From NCBI RefSeq assembly GCF_003259375.1, contig NZ_QLLN01000007.1, positions 270,654-334,653 of the forward strand: a stretch of DNA of 64,000 bases, read 5' to 3'. The stretch is from Arenibacter echinorum. GTDB taxonomy: Bacteria > Bacteroidota > Bacteroidia > Flavobacteriales > Flavobacteriaceae. Under the pieces are notes generated by a model. It saw only the letters and a list, made by a program, of their open reading frames with translations. It had not been told where the DNA came from and did no database searches. A program made the translations under genes and the position numbers. Position 1 is the stretch's first letter, and each line of letters starts with the position of its first letter. Of this stretch, positions 9,365 through 18,846 are shown piece by piece.

Positions 9365-10636
9365 TTAATTAATTTTTCTCGGTATGAACCATTTATCGTT
9401 TAAAGATAAGCCTACATTAACTTTGAAATAACTTTCTTCTACTAAATCCCCATATTTGGTTCCTCTTTTTCCAAGTTCAAAGCCGACGTTAATATTTGAA
9501 AGACTACGACTCATACTACTCAGTGGTAAACCTATTCCAAAAGTTATGCCAAAATCATTAATCTCCTTATTATCTACCACAATTCCCGATTTGGAGACCT
9601 TTGCTCCTGCCCTATAGGTCACTCTTTTCAAATAACTGGTAAAAGAGGTGTAGTCCGGGATATAAAACCCTCCAAGCCTATAGGTCTGTGCATTTTGATA
9701 TTCCAAATTATTGTCAGGGGTAAGCTCGTTCTCAAAAGTGCTTAATTCCTGAAAACTGTATTCCGCCCCTAAAAACCATTTTTTATCCTGACCATAACCC
9801 AACCCTAATGTAGCGGTTGTTGGAATCTGCACTCCGGTACGTGCCAGACCCTGAGCTTCCAAATCCACTTCAGTTACTTCAATATCCCTTCCGCTAACGG
9901 TGGAGAATGAACCTATGGTCCTAGTATTTTCAGAAACCAAATTGGCCTGGGTATTTACTAAAATGCTGGCAAAAAGAGTATGTTTTTCGGTGATGGCCGG
10001 TGTAAAACTGGCTCCAAAATTAAAATCGAAGCCTTTAATTCTAGATTCTATCTTATTGAAAGAACCAAACTGCACGTCTTCAATAGTCTGATAACTATTG
10101 GTATTCTGGTTTCCAAAATTAAAATTACTGGTAACCCCTAAACTTAAGTTTTTTAAAAGTTCATAGCCAACAGAGATATAAACCCTGTTCAACCCTCCTT
10201 CTCCATTAAACGATTCGGTTACTAATCCTTGGCCAGTTGTTCTTTCGGATAGAAAATTGTACCCCACGGAAGAATACGGCATAATACCAAAACCAAGACC
10301 GAAGCCTTTGCCCAAATTAAACCCTAAAGACAGGTAGTCCAAATTTGAAATGGAGGCATTTTCCTTGGAATCATTACTTTCAAACCTGTACTCCTTACGC
10401 GACAGTCCCGCTGTGTAGGTGGTTAACCCCAATTTACTGTATGCTGCGGGATTATTTAGATTGATGTGAATACTATCCGTGTAAACACTCAACCCACCCA
10501 TCATTTGATTCTCCACTGTGCCGGTAGCCCTTAAATCCCCAACACCAAAATAAGAATAGGGGGAAGCAGTACTATTCTGAGCATATATGCCTACCGAAGT
10601 TACGCATAAAATTGCAATAATAAAATTTTTGATCAT
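9365..10636 (-). CDS. Predicted outer-membrane beta-barrel protein
   Basis: 423 aa. A Sec signal peptide ends near IYAQ-NSTA. The mature start, SPYSYFGVGDL, followed by NNPAAYS, is typical of flavobacterial FadL/OmpP1-like and PorV-like barrels. The rest alternates hydrophobic and polar residues in strand-length units, with many Gly and aromatic residues and a terminal strand (FKVNVGLSLNDKWFIPRKIN). The start codon directly abuts the coaX stop (TAG then ATG), so it is in the coaX operon. The barrel's cargo is not evident. Confidence 0.7.
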   Translation of the reverse strand: MIKNFIIAILCVTSVGIYAQNSTASPYSYFGVGDLRATGTVENQMMGGLSVYTDSIHINLNNPAAYSKLGLTTYTAGLSRKEYRFESNDSKENASISNLDYLSLGFNLGKGFGLGFGIMPYSSVGYNFLSERTTGQGLVTESFNGEGGLNRVYISVGYELLKNLSLGVTSNFNFGNQNTNSYQTIEDVQFGSFNKIESRIKGFDFNFGASFTPAITEKHTLFASILVNTQANLVSENTRTIGSFSTVSGRDIEVTEVDLEAQGLARTGVQIPTTATLGLGYGQDKKWFLGAEYSFQELSTFENELTPDNNLEYQNAQTYRLGGFYIPDYTSFTSYLKRVTYRAGAKVSKSGIVVDNKEINDFGITFGIGLPLSSMSRSLSNINVGFELGKRGTKYGDLVEESYFKVNVGLSLNDKWFIPRKIN

Positions 10637-11365
10637 CTAGCGCTTGTTGTATTCTAACAAATGGTATAACCCCAACAGGAGAAATTTAGAATGCGCAAAT
10701 ATGGTATTTTTTAATCGTTTTGACAAAAATTGAGCATCACCTCCTGTTAAAATAACTGTTAAATTGATAAATCTACTTCTATATTGGTCAATTATCCCAT
10801 CAATTTCATTACAAATGCCATTGACCACACCACTATGCATACTAGTTTCAGTAGTGTTCCCTATAAAATCCATAATAGGTTTTTTTTTCAACAAAGGCAA
10901 TTTGGAAGTTTGTTCGTGCATAGCCTTGTACCTCATTGCTATTCCTGGCGAAATGGCCCCGCCCAAATATTCTCCATAGTCGTTAATGGCATCATAGGTA
11001 ACGCAGGTGCCTGCATCTATGACCAAGGTATTTCCTTTAGGGTTATGATAAAAAGCTGCTGTTGCCAGGGCAATGCGATCCACTCCTAGGGTCTGGGGGG
11101 TAGCATAGGAATTTTTAAAAGGGGTTTTGGAAGCGTAGCTCAGTACATGAACCTTACAAAACACACATAACATGGCTATTTCCTCATGGCCAATCGCACC
11201 CACGTTGGAAACAATGGCATTTTGAATGAGAACGTACTCGGCAAAAATGGATTTCACACTTTTTACAAAATCCGCATTGGGAATTTTTCGATAGGAAATA
11301 ATTTTATCACTATCGAAAACCGCCATTTTTACTAGGGTATTACCCACATCTACGATCAAGTTCAT
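10637..11365 (-). CDS. coaX: Type III pantothenate kinase
   Basis: 242 aa, the usual CoaX length. It starts with the ASKHA phosphate-binding motif LIVDVGNTLVKMAVF (residues 3-17), contains GVDRIALATAAF and the second phosphate motif VIDAGTCVTYDAI, then GGAISPGIAMRYKAMHEQT, all hallmarks of CoaX. It phosphorylates pantothenate with ATP, the first step of coenzyme A synthesis; CoaX enzymes need a monovalent cation and resist CoA feedback. It is the first gene of the minus-strand run that continues to the PpiD-like gene. Confidence 0.95.
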   Translation of the reverse strand: MNLIVDVGNTLVKMAVFDSDKIISYRKIPNADFVKSVKSIFAEYVLIQNAIVSNVGAIGHEEIAMLCVFCKVHVLSYASKTPFKNSYATPQTLGVDRIALATAAFYHNPKGNTLVIDAGTCVTYDAINDYGEYLGGAISPGIAMRYKAMHEQTSKLPLLKKKPIMDFIGNTTETSMHSGVVNGICNEIDGIIDQYRSRFINLTVILTGGDAQFLSKRLKNTIFAHSKFLLLGLYHLLEYNKR

Positions 11366-11417
11366 ACTGTAAAGATCAAAAAACTTTAAAAAACAAAAAC
11401 CTTTTTTTTCATTTTTG

Positions 11418-11448
11418 TTTGTATATCCTAAATTTGAATTTATATTTG
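11418..11448 (+). promoter_or_regulatory. Bacteroidota-type promoter of tRNA-Phe
   Basis: TTTG at 11418-11421 and TATATTTG at 11441-11448 are separated by 19 bases, matching the TTTG / TAnnTTTG housekeeping promoter pattern described for Bacteroidota. Transcription would start a few bases downstream, about 10 to 15 bases before the tRNA. Confidence 0.7.
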
Positions 11449-11466
11449 CACCCGCTTACAGCGTTT

Positions 11467-11539
11467 GGTGCCTTAGCTCAGTTGGTAGAGCAATGGACTG
11501 AAAATCCATGTGTCCCTGGTTCGATTCCTGGAGGCACCA
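11467..11539 (+). tRNA. tRNA-Phe (anticodon GAA)
   Basis: 73 nt fold into a complete cloverleaf. The 7-bp acceptor stem pairs 11467-11473 with 11532-11538, the D arm has AGTTGGTA, the anticodon loop is CTGAAAA with GAA at 11500-11502, and the T arm has CCTGG-TTCGATT-CCTGG. The discriminator base is A at 11539. The CCA tail is not encoded (the next bases are CCT) and would be added after transcription. It lies between a promoter and a terminator as a single-gene unit. Confidence 0.97.
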
Positions 11540-11543
11540 CCTC

Positions 11544-11578
11544 AAAAGCCCTTGATTTTCAAGGGCTTTTTTTTATTT
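11544..11578 (+). terminator. Rho-independent terminator of tRNA-Phe
   Basis: A 12-bp perfect stem (11544-11555 with 11559-11570, core AGCCCTTGA / TCAAGGGCT) has a 3-nt loop and runs into a T tract. It begins five bases after the tRNA. Confidence 0.9.
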
Positions 11579-11670
11579 TGCACCTTCTGTTGCCTCCCTA
11601 TAAGGGCCGGCTGCCTCAATTACTGAACACTAAATTAATTAGAACTAAATATTTGTCCAAGTAGACTGTT

Positions 11671-12831
11671 TCACTTACCCAATAGTTCCTTTATGCTAAA
11701 TGTCTCCCAAATTATCCCTTCATAAGCACTTTCTCGTCCCCCTTCGTATAAGATACCAAAACTTTTCCCATCAATAAGGGATAAATCGGAATAAGCCGAA
11801 GGACCTGAAAAAATTTGTTTTTCTATGGGCCAAGATTTCCCGTCGTCTTTACTTAGCCTAAGTGTCATATTTACCCTTTTTTTAATATCGGCCGGATTGG
11901 CGAAAAGGACATATACCTTATCCTCCACTTGAAAGCGCAGGGTACTGGCCTGACAAATAGGTTCAACCAATGATTCATGATGATGCATATCTTTCCAAGA
12001 TTCACCCCCATCATCGCTGTAGGCCAATTGCCTACTTACCATATTTCTATCGTAATTGCGCATATTCAACATTAGACTATGATCTGAAAGTTCCACCACT
12101 TCACATTCATTAACCTGATCCTGAGGGGTACTTCCTCCCAACTTCCATGTGCTCCCATGATCATCGGAAAAAATGGTATGGGAGTAATACTTTTTGGTCG
12201 CAGCCTCGATATGGTCGCATGCAATCACTAGCCTACCCTTGTACTTGCCTCCAAGAATTTGGATGCCAGACCCAGGGCCTGTGGCGTACCATGTCCAGTT
12301 GGGCAATTTTACGTCTGAGGTGATTTCCTTTGGTTTACCCCAACCTTTACCATCATTGGTAGATTTCAAAATAAAAACCCTTCTAGTATCCTCACTCTTT
12401 TGGGCAATAATATCCGACTCGTGATCGGTACCAAGATTCCAGGTGGACAATAAGAAAATATTCCCAGTATCGCTATCAACTACAGGGGAAGGATTTCCAC
12501 AGGTATTTCCCTCATCGTGCCAAAGTACTTCCAATTGGCCCCAGGTTTTTCCACCATCCGTTGACCGTTTCATTACCAGATCAATATCTCCGGTGTCACT
12601 ACAGCCATTTTTCCTACCCTCGGCAAAAGCCAATAAAGCACCTTTTTTTGTTGTAACTACAGCTGGAATGCGAAAACATTTATAACCTTCATTACCTCCT
12701 TCAAAAATATAATTCAATGGTCTTGAGCTCTCCAACTTTTCTTTTGGCGATTGGGAAAATAAGGGAGATGTCCAAGAAATAAACAAGAGAAGAAATAAAC
12801 ATCGCTTCATTAATGTGTTGGAATTAATCAT
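11671..12831 (-). CDS. Exported exo-alpha-sialidase (GH33-type, BNR repeats)
   Basis: 386 aa with a Sec signal peptide ending near PLFSQ. CFRIPAVV around residue 54 is the RIP motif carrying the first catalytic Arg. Five Asp-box-like repeats are visible (RSTDGGKTW, KSTNDGKGW, FSDDHGSTW, YSDDGGESW, LSKDDGKSW), giving a six-bladed sialidase propeller. CSDTGDIDLVMKRS supplies the likely acid Asp, and NECEVVEL a candidate Glu near the nucleophile. The predicted job is release of terminal sialic acids from glycans in the periplasm or outside. It is the last gene of a minus-strand operon with two flavoenzymes and a phosphoesterase; no sialic-acid lyase or transporter is nearby. Met8 (12810) is an alternative start. 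Confidence 0.85.
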   Translation of the reverse strand: MINSNTLMKRCLFLLLFISWTSPLFSQSPKEKLESSRPLNYIFEGGNEGYKCFRIPAVVTTKKGALLAFAEGRKNGCSDTGDIDLVMKRSTDGGKTWGQLEVLWHDEGNTCGNPSPVVDSDTGNIFLLSTWNLGTDHESDIIAQKSEDTRRVFILKSTNDGKGWGKPKEITSDVKLPNWTWYATGPGSGIQILGGKYKGRLVIACDHIEAATKKYYSHTIFSDDHGSTWKLGGSTPQDQVNECEVVELSDHSLMLNMRNYDRNMVSRQLAYSDDGGESWKDMHHHESLVEPICQASTLRFQVEDKVYVLFANPADIKKRVNMTLRLSKDDGKSWPIEKQIFSGPSAYSDLSLIDGKSFGILYEGGRESAYEGIIWETFSIKELLGK

Positions 12832-12897
12832 TTGGTTCCTTCTTTAGGGTTCAAAAAAAAATCAATTACAATATTGTATCATAAATAAATACAGGGC

Positions 12898-14574
12898 CTA
12901 ATCCTTTTCCAAAATCTGCCCCTTGGCCAACAAGACCTCCCTTAATTTATCATAGTCCACTTCCTGTACCACCGCATTTTCATCGATTGCCAGCACTGCT
13001 GCAGCGGCGGCCGATTGCCCCAAGATCATGAACACGGGCTCCATACGGATAGAACCAAAGGCAATATGACTGGAAGATAAACAAACAGGGACCAATAGGT
13101 TCCTGCACTCTTCCTTCTTAGGCACTAAAGTTTCATAGGATATAGAATAGGGCCCATTGGTACTTACTCCTATATCCCCTTCGTTCTGCACAAAACCATC
13201 GGGCTTAATATATCGCTGAACATTATGTGAATCCATTGTATATGAACCCATACCTATTGGTTTAGGGGTTGGCCTTTTTTTCAAAAGCTCATTTTCGGTC
13301 ATCACGAACTCCCCAATCATCCTCCGGGCCTCCCTTACATAGATTTGGTGTGGCCAATTGCCGTTATCAGTAAATTCATCCTTTGCCAAGCCCCATTTCT
13401 GCATTTCTGTCTGTATATCCTTAGGGACCCTAGGGTCGTTGGCCACAAACCAAAGAAGGCCTTTTTGGTAATTTTCATGCTCCTTAATGATTTCCTCTCT
13501 TCTTTCGTAGCTTGCCTCTGGGTAATCATAATTCATACCCATATTATCGCTACTAAGCGGTCCGTGGTTGTTCGTATCCGTTTTATGGTTGGGGACCGCA
13601 TCAAATTTCTCGAACCAATCCTTTCTTCCTGTTTCGAATACCCTGGCCAAGAGTTCATAATCTAAGGGATCATAATCGTCTGGTTTTGGAAAAGGAATCC
13701 TATTTTCAGGATGATTGCTCATGCACATACGGAAACAATAAGCCTGAATTTTATCGTCTCCACTATACTTTTCACCCGGGTCCTCTCCCGATACCCTAGG
13801 AAGGAGGCCGCTGCTTGGATCGCCCGGCACTACATAAGGGGATATATCTGACGCAAACCAGTGTTTATGGTGCAAGACCCCTGTTTGAACCCCGTTCCAC
13901 TCCTCACCATATACTTCTTTACCTTCACGACCAACGTGATAACTTACCCCTGCCGCTGCCATGAGGTCTCCCTCATAAGTAGCATCCATAAATATTTTAC
14001 CGGAATACGTCTTTCCAGATAAGGTCGTAATTGAAACTATATTTCCATCCTGCATCTCTACCCCGTTTTCCCTAACGAGCCATTCGTCACGGTCTACCTG
14101 TATCTGTTCCTCCCTTACCCAATCCTCAAAGACTTTTTCCGCCACATGGGGCTCAAAGATCCACATGGTCCGGTTCTCACCATCCATGGCAGGGGTACCC
14201 TGCCCTTTGTTCCCATATTCTTCCTTTTTCTGCCAGTTCCATGCTTCATTGGTGTTGTAATGTTGCCAGATCCTATGGTAAAATTCCCTTGCCAGACCCC
14301 CTATAACACTTTTATCCCCTGTATCGGTAAATCCAAGCCCGCCAGAAGAAAGTCCACCCAAATGTAAATCCGGGGACACCACAATGACCGATTTTCCGGA
14401 ACGCTTTGCTTCCACTGCCGCCGAAATGGCAGCGGAAGTACCTCCGTAAATAATGATATCGGCAGTAGCTATAGAATTACTTTTTTCTTCGGATTGTTTA
14501 CAGCCCGTGAGGGTCAAAAACCCTGTTAATAAAAGGATAAGAACTAAATTAATGGACTTTCTTTTCTGGTTCAT
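12898..14574 (-). CDS. FAD-dependent oxidoreductase lipoprotein (FAD_oxidored, PF12831-like)
   Basis: 558 aa. The signal sequence ends in LTGC (Cys25), a lipobox. It is followed by a Rossmann FAD motif, IIYGGTSAAISAAVEAKRSG, then GGLSSGGLGFTDTG and GGLAREFYHRI, as in the FAD_oxidored family. Further family segments are [24 protein letters not shown] and, at the C-terminus, [26 protein letters not shown]. It is a close paralogue of the next upstream gene. Substrate is unknown; the operon with a sialidase suggests a sugar or glycan product, but that is inference. An exported flavoprotein with a Sec-type lipoprotein signal is unusual because FAD is normally loaded in the cytoplasm. Confidence 0.8.
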   Translation of the reverse strand: MNQKRKSINLVLILLLTGFLTLTGCKQSEEKSNSIATADIIIYGGTSAAISAAVEAKRSGKSVIVVSPDLHLGGLSSGGLGFTDTGDKSVIGGLAREFYHRIWQHYNTNEAWNWQKKEEYGNKGQGTPAMDGENRTMWIFEPHVAEKVFEDWVREEQIQVDRDEWLVRENGVEMQDGNIVSITTLSGKTYSGKIFMDATYEGDLMAAAGVSYHVGREGKEVYGEEWNGVQTGVLHHKHWFASDISPYVVPGDPSSGLLPRVSGEDPGEKYSGDDKIQAYCFRMCMSNHPENRIPFPKPDDYDPLDYELLARVFETGRKDWFEKFDAVPNHKTDTNNHGPLSSDNMGMNYDYPEASYERREEIIKEHENYQKGLLWFVANDPRVPKDIQTEMQKWGLAKDEFTDNGNWPHQIYVREARRMIGEFVMTENELLKKRPTPKPIGMGSYTMDSHNVQRYIKPDGFVQNEGDIGVSTNGPYSISYETLVPKKEECRNLLVPVCLSSSHIAFGSIRMEPVFMILGQSAAAAAVLAIDENAVVQEVDYDKLREVLLAKGQILEKD

Positions 14575-14615
14575 TTTGTTTGGTGGTTGAAATTGATCTC
14601 TAAGAAAATTATAAT

Positions 14616-16313
14616 TTATTTTAGCCTTTGACTATCTTTTAGAAGTTGCTCCCTTAAATTGGGGTAAGGCACATCCTGAACATTGGTATTGGCGTCTATG
14701 GCCAGTGATGCTGCCGTGGCCGCAGATTGTCCAAGGACCATAAATACGGGCTCCATGCGGATAGATCCAAAGGCAATGTGCGTAGAACTTACACAGATAG
14801 GGACAATAAGATTGTTGCATTCCTCCTTTTTGGGCACCAATGCCCCATAACTAATAGGATAGGGCTTAAAGCCATGGGCCTCCACATTGCCCTCATTCTG
14901 CACATACCCATTGGCATCCACATATCGCTGCACATTATGGGAATCCATACCGTAAGCGGCCAAACCAATGGCATCCTCCGCCACAGTTAATGCCTCACAG
15001 TTTTTCTGGGTCATAACATAATCGCTGACCATCCTCCTGGCCTCACGGATATAAAGCTGTTGTTGCCAACCATCGGCCCTTTCAAATTCATCCTTGCTAG
15101 TACCCCATCTGGAAGCTTCCTCCCGTACCTCGGCAGGAATCCTTGGGTGATTGGCCAGGGTCCACATAAGCCCCATCTGGTAGTTTCTATGGTCCTCGAT
15201 AATCTTTTCCCTTTCCGAATAAGATGCCTCGGGGTAATCATAATTCTTGCCAATATAGTCGGTAGAGAAGCCGAACTTGTTGTTCGTATCCGTTTTTCTA
15301 TTGGGCATACTGGAATTGATCCAGGGCAGCAACGTATTGCTATAGCTGTACATCTCCCTTATGGGGCCTTTTCTGGCCTCGTAATTACGAAAAAGAAGTT
15401 CATAATTCACCTCGTCATAATTTGCCGGTTTTTGGAAAGGTATACGGTTTTCCGGGTGATCAGTAAGGCACATTCTAAAACAATAGGCCTGTATTTTTTT
15501 ATCGCCTTCACCCTCCAGGCCCGGTTTTTCATTGACATTCGGCAATAGGCCGGATGATGGATCGCCCTTTTTAACATAGGGATCTACCCCTGGGATAAAA
15601 TTATGGTTGAACGCATTTTTGGAAACAAATCCTGTCAAGGCCCTATTTATGCTATTGGCTTGTACCCCGTTCAAGGTTTCCCCATATTCCGCGTTACTTT
15701 CTCTGCCCACGGCATAGGCAACTCCGGCAGAGGCCATTAGATCGCCCTCATAAGTGGCGTCCAAATAAACCTTTCCCTTGTAGGTCTTGCCACTTTCCAT
15801 GGTAATCGACTCTATTCTGCCATTTACTTTTTTTACCCCCGACTCCCTGTTCAGCCTTTCGTTATAGACCATTTTAATTTTTTCCTTGTCCATCATGAAC
15901 TTATATACAGCCAGGGCGGCGGAGGGCTCAAAGGTCCACATGGTAGCCTCACCTTCCTCTGTGCGGGTTTGTCCACCATCAACATATTCCGACCTTTTCT
16001 CCCATTTCCAATTTTCGGGATCATCGTAATATTTTTTGATGTTTTCGTAGAACTCCCTCGAAATCCCCCCAATGGCCTGCTTGTTGCCAATATCGGTCTG
16101 TCCAAGGCCTCCTGTGGTCAACCCCCCTATTCTATTTGTGGGTTCTATGAGCACAACGGACTTGCCCATTCTACTACTTTGCAAGGCAGCCGCAACACCA
16201 GCGGAAGTTCCACCGTATATAACAATATCGTATTTTTTGGATTGACCGTATGCTCCAAAGGTCATTAAGCCTAACGACAAACACCCGATCAATTTTATAA
16301 AATAACTTTTCAC
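14616..16313 (-). CDS. Exported FAD-dependent oxidoreductase (FAD_oxidored, PF12831-like), paralogue
   Basis: 565 aa from a GTG start at 16313, which gives a clean signal peptide ([20 protein letters not shown]). The open frame extends to a TTG at 16346, but that would place charged residues before the signal. The FAD motif [61 protein letters not shown] and the C-terminal [20 protein letters not shown] match the downstream gene almost segment by segment, so the pair arose by tandem duplication. This copy lacks a lipobox Cys at the cleavage site and may be soluble in the periplasm. Probable redox enzyme on a carbohydrate-like substrate; substrate not determinable from sequence. Confidence 0.8.
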   Translation of the reverse strand: MKSYFIKLIGCLSLGLMTFGAYGQSKKYDIVIYGGTSAGVAAALQSSRMGKSVVLIEPTNRIGGLTTGGLGQTDIGNKQAIGGISREFYENIKKYYDDPENWKWEKRSEYVDGGQTRTEEGEATMWTFEPSAALAVYKFMMDKEKIKMVYNERLNRESGVKKVNGRIESITMESGKTYKGKVYLDATYEGDLMASAGVAYAVGRESNAEYGETLNGVQANSINRALTGFVSKNAFNHNFIPGVDPYVKKGDPSSGLLPNVNEKPGLEGEGDKKIQAYCFRMCLTDHPENRIPFQKPANYDEVNYELLFRNYEARKGPIREMYSYSNTLLPWINSSMPNRKTDTNNKFGFSTDYIGKNYDYPEASYSEREKIIEDHRNYQMGLMWTLANHPRIPAEVREEASRWGTSKDEFERADGWQQQLYIREARRMVSDYVMTQKNCEALTVAEDAIGLAAYGMDSHNVQRYVDANGYVQNEGNVEAHGFKPYPISYGALVPKKEECNNLIVPICVSSTHIAFGSIRMEPVFMVLGQSAATAASLAIDANTNVQDVPYPNLREQLLKDSQRLK

Positions 16314-16398
16314 ATTACCTAAACAATCCTCTCTAAATATTTTCAATTTTTAACTTTTATAGATTATACAATTATAATTTTTTTTATTACTCGATTAC

Positions 16399-17424
16399 CT
16401 AAAAAATCAGGGATTTGTCCTTGGGCTCCAAGGGCAAAAAATCAACGTCCAAATAACCCCCACTGGCATTATCATCGGTTACTATTTGTGGTTTTCCCTT
16501 TATCGATTCTATTGAAAAACGATGAATATGTCCTGAAAATATTCCCATGAGATTTGGCGCAGAAAACACTGCCTTATGAAAATTGAAGGTAGTTTCCGAA
16601 TGCCCCGCTTCTGGCCATTTTAATCGTCTTTCCAACTCAAAATTCTGATCGGAAGAAGCACCCCAATAAGGATTGCCACATCCAAAACCAATAGATTTCC
16701 CTGGAGCGTACATGGGTATGTGCACCAAAAGTACTAGAGGAATTTCGCTGGAAACCTGTTCTTTAAAAAAGTCCAACTGCTCCTTATTTATCTGATAGGT
16801 GGAATTGTCGATCGCCAAGAATCGAATTCCTTTTAAATCGTATGCCGCCATTAACGGATGATTACCTTGATACAAGGGAAGCAATCTTTCCTTGATCCAA
16901 TTGTCCCTCAAATCTTCCAGTGTTCCCTCCATGCCTTCATAATGCCAATCATGATTCCCGGCCACATAAATATATGGGATATCCACTTCTTTTAATTTAG
17001 CCACTACCCATTCGATAGCCGCTTCTGACGGAAAACTAAAAATATCGCCGATTAAGGTGATCAAATCCGCCTTGGATTCTTTAGCGAAATCCAAAGCTGC
17101 ACCGAGTGCCAGTTCCGGGTTGGTCGATTCCCCAGTTTTAAAATGTTTGGTCTGATTGTAGGCTTTGGCCATACGTCCACTATACATCGTGTACGGATCT
17201 CCGCGCTCATCGTCCATAAAGAGATGAGTGTCGGCTATATGAACAATCTTTATAGGCTCCTTAATAGTTTCGGAAAAAAATTGAAGTTTGTTTTCGGATA
17301 CAGTAACACAAAACTGGATGCCATTTTCGAAGGGCCGTGCTGGCTTATCCTTTGATGAATACTTGGTAAGCCCCAACCCTATTGATGCTGTAGCTGCATT
17401 CTTAAAAAATAATCGACGTTTCAT
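16399..17424 (-). CDS. Calcineurin-like metallophosphoesterase with Tat-like signal
   Basis: 341 aa. The N-terminus MKRRLFFKNAATASIGLGL resembles a twin-arginine signal (RRxFFK). Metallophosphoesterase motifs in order: HIADTHLF (D-x-H), TLIGDIFSF (GD), YVAGNHDWHYEG (GNHD), LVHIPMY (His) and GIFSGHIHRFS (GHxH). These place two metal ions for phosphoester hydrolysis. It is the first gene of the operon with two flavoenzymes and the sialidase, so it may remove phosphate from a related substrate. The substrate is unknown. Gap to the next gene is under 100 bp. Confidence 0.8.
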   Translation of the reverse strand: MKRRLFFKNAATASIGLGLTKYSSKDKPARPFENGIQFCVTVSENKLQFFSETIKEPIKIVHIADTHLFMDDERGDPYTMYSGRMAKAYNQTKHFKTGESTNPELALGAALDFAKESKADLITLIGDIFSFPSEAAIEWVVAKLKEVDIPYIYVAGNHDWHYEGMEGTLEDLRDNWIKERLLPLYQGNHPLMAAYDLKGIRFLAIDNSTYQINKEQLDFFKEQVSSEIPLVLLVHIPMYAPGKSIGFGCGNPYWGASSDQNFELERRLKWPEAGHSETTFNFHKAVFSAPNLMGIFSGHIHRFSIESIKGKPQIVTDDNASGGYLDVDFLPLEPKDKSLIF

Positions 17425-17534
17425 CTATTCGCAATTGTTATTTTATACCATCCAGGAAAGGTTACAACACTAGTCCCAACCTGTATTTAATGGTTAAAAT
17501 AACATAAATAACAATACCCACGAATTTCAGAAGA

Positions 17535-18845
17535 TCATAAAACTAAATTCCCGGCAAGCTGCTTTAAGATAATTTCGGACAACTTTGCTTGAAATTTGGC
17601 ATTGCTATATCTCACCTTTGCGTTGATATAATTTAATTGTGCTGTCCTAAATTCGATGGTAGGGATGATACCTATTCTGTATTTTTCAACAGTAATCTCC
17701 ATATTTTCCTGCGCAATCTCCTCATTTTTCCCTTCCAATTCTATGAGACTTATATTGGTCAGGTAGGTTTGATAAGTAGTATTCACCAGGGACATTAATT
17801 CCTGTGTTCGTTGGGCAATGGCCACTTCCGTATTTTCAATTTGGATCTTGGCTATTTTCTCATTTCGATTTTGATTAAACCCATCAAAAACATTTAGACT
17901 TGCACCAAAACCATAATTCCATCCTCTTGAATTTGAACTGGTTGTAAAACCCAAACTAGATTCGGTACGACCAAAATTATAGCCTGTACTCGCAAAAATA
18001 GTAGGGTATCGCAATGCCTTGGTTTGTTTTAATTCCAGTTCACTTATCCTTTTGTTGATCTGTTCCACTTGAAGCGTCGGATTTTCTTTCGCCACTAAGG
18101 TTTCAAGTTCTGGCAATTGCAGTGCTTGATCTACAAAAATTTCGGGCACTACCTCAAAATCGATCTTCAGATCACGTGCCAGATACTCGTTCAATTGAAC
18201 CTTGGTATTTACATATAGCTCCTTTTGCCGCTGCATCAAAGTTTCATCTGTATTTAAATCTACCTGGGCATTAAGCACTTCCAATTTTGAAGCTTTTCCA
18301 ATGGTAAAGCGGTTATAGGCCAGATCAACCCTTTGTTCCGAGATAATAATGGTACTATCCAAAGCCGTGAGTTGCTGTTTCTGCTGTACAAGATCAAAGT
18401 AGGTAATCATAACCTCTCCTACCTTGTTAAGGATCACCTGTTTTAATTGTGCTTCTCCCAATTTCCGGGTTTCTTTTAGCTGCTCATAATCCGCGAACAT
18501 TTTTAAACCATCAAACAATGTCCAATCCAAGGCAATTCCGTAGTTGAGACTATTGTTTTTGGCATTGTCCCTTTCCACAACGCTTCCATCAGATCGGGTC
18601 TGGCTTAAATATTGTACACTATTATTATCGATTAAATTTAGTCCTACCTGAGGAAGCATCCCTGCATTTCCCACACTCATCGAAACCTCATCTATTTGTA
18701 GCTCATTGGCCGCGATCTTTATCTGATAGTTGTTCTCCAAGGCAATTTGGACGGCTTCCTCTACTGTAAGAATATCCTGCGCATTAATGAGGTTGGTTAA
18801 GCTAAAGAAAACATATAGTATGGTAGCGTAATTATAGTTGCTCAT
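17535..18845 (-). CDS. TolC-family outer-membrane efflux protein
   Basis: 436 aa from ATG at 18845, one base after the stop of the RND pump gene. A longer frame reaches 18926 but would overlap the pump by 80 bp and lacks a signal there. The chosen start gives a signal peptide ending near NLINAQ. ILTVEEAVQIALENNYQIK is the usual OMF start, and two alpha-helical repeat regions follow (for example the stretch around YNRFTIGKASKLEVLNAQVD and EKYRIGIIPTIEFRTAQLNY). It forms the outer-membrane channel for the RND pump. Last gene of the operon. Confidence 0.88.
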   Translation of the reverse strand: MSNYNYATILYVFFSLTNLINAQDILTVEEAVQIALENNYQIKIAANELQIDEVSMSVGNAGMLPQVGLNLIDNNSVQYLSQTRSDGSVVERDNAKNNSLNYGIALDWTLFDGLKMFADYEQLKETRKLGEAQLKQVILNKVGEVMITYFDLVQQKQQLTALDSTIIISEQRVDLAYNRFTIGKASKLEVLNAQVDLNTDETLMQRQKELYVNTKVQLNEYLARDLKIDFEVVPEIFVDQALQLPELETLVAKENPTLQVEQINKRISELELKQTKALRYPTIFASTGYNFGRTESSLGFTTSSNSRGWNYGFGASLNVFDGFNQNRNEKIAKIQIENTEVAIAQRTQELMSLVNTTYQTYLTNISLIELEGKNEEIAQENMEITVEKYRIGIIPTIEFRTAQLNYINAKVRYSNAKFQAKLSEIILKQLAGNLVL

Positions 18846-18846
18846 T

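Noticed and set aside
11419..11664. 81-codon open frame across the tRNA and its terminator
   Set aside because: It runs through the tRNA-Phe gene and its hairpin, so it is not protein-coding.
16314..16346. TTG start for the first FAD oxidoreductase
   Set aside because: The added residues are charged and do not improve the signal peptide, which starts naturally at the GTG at 16313.
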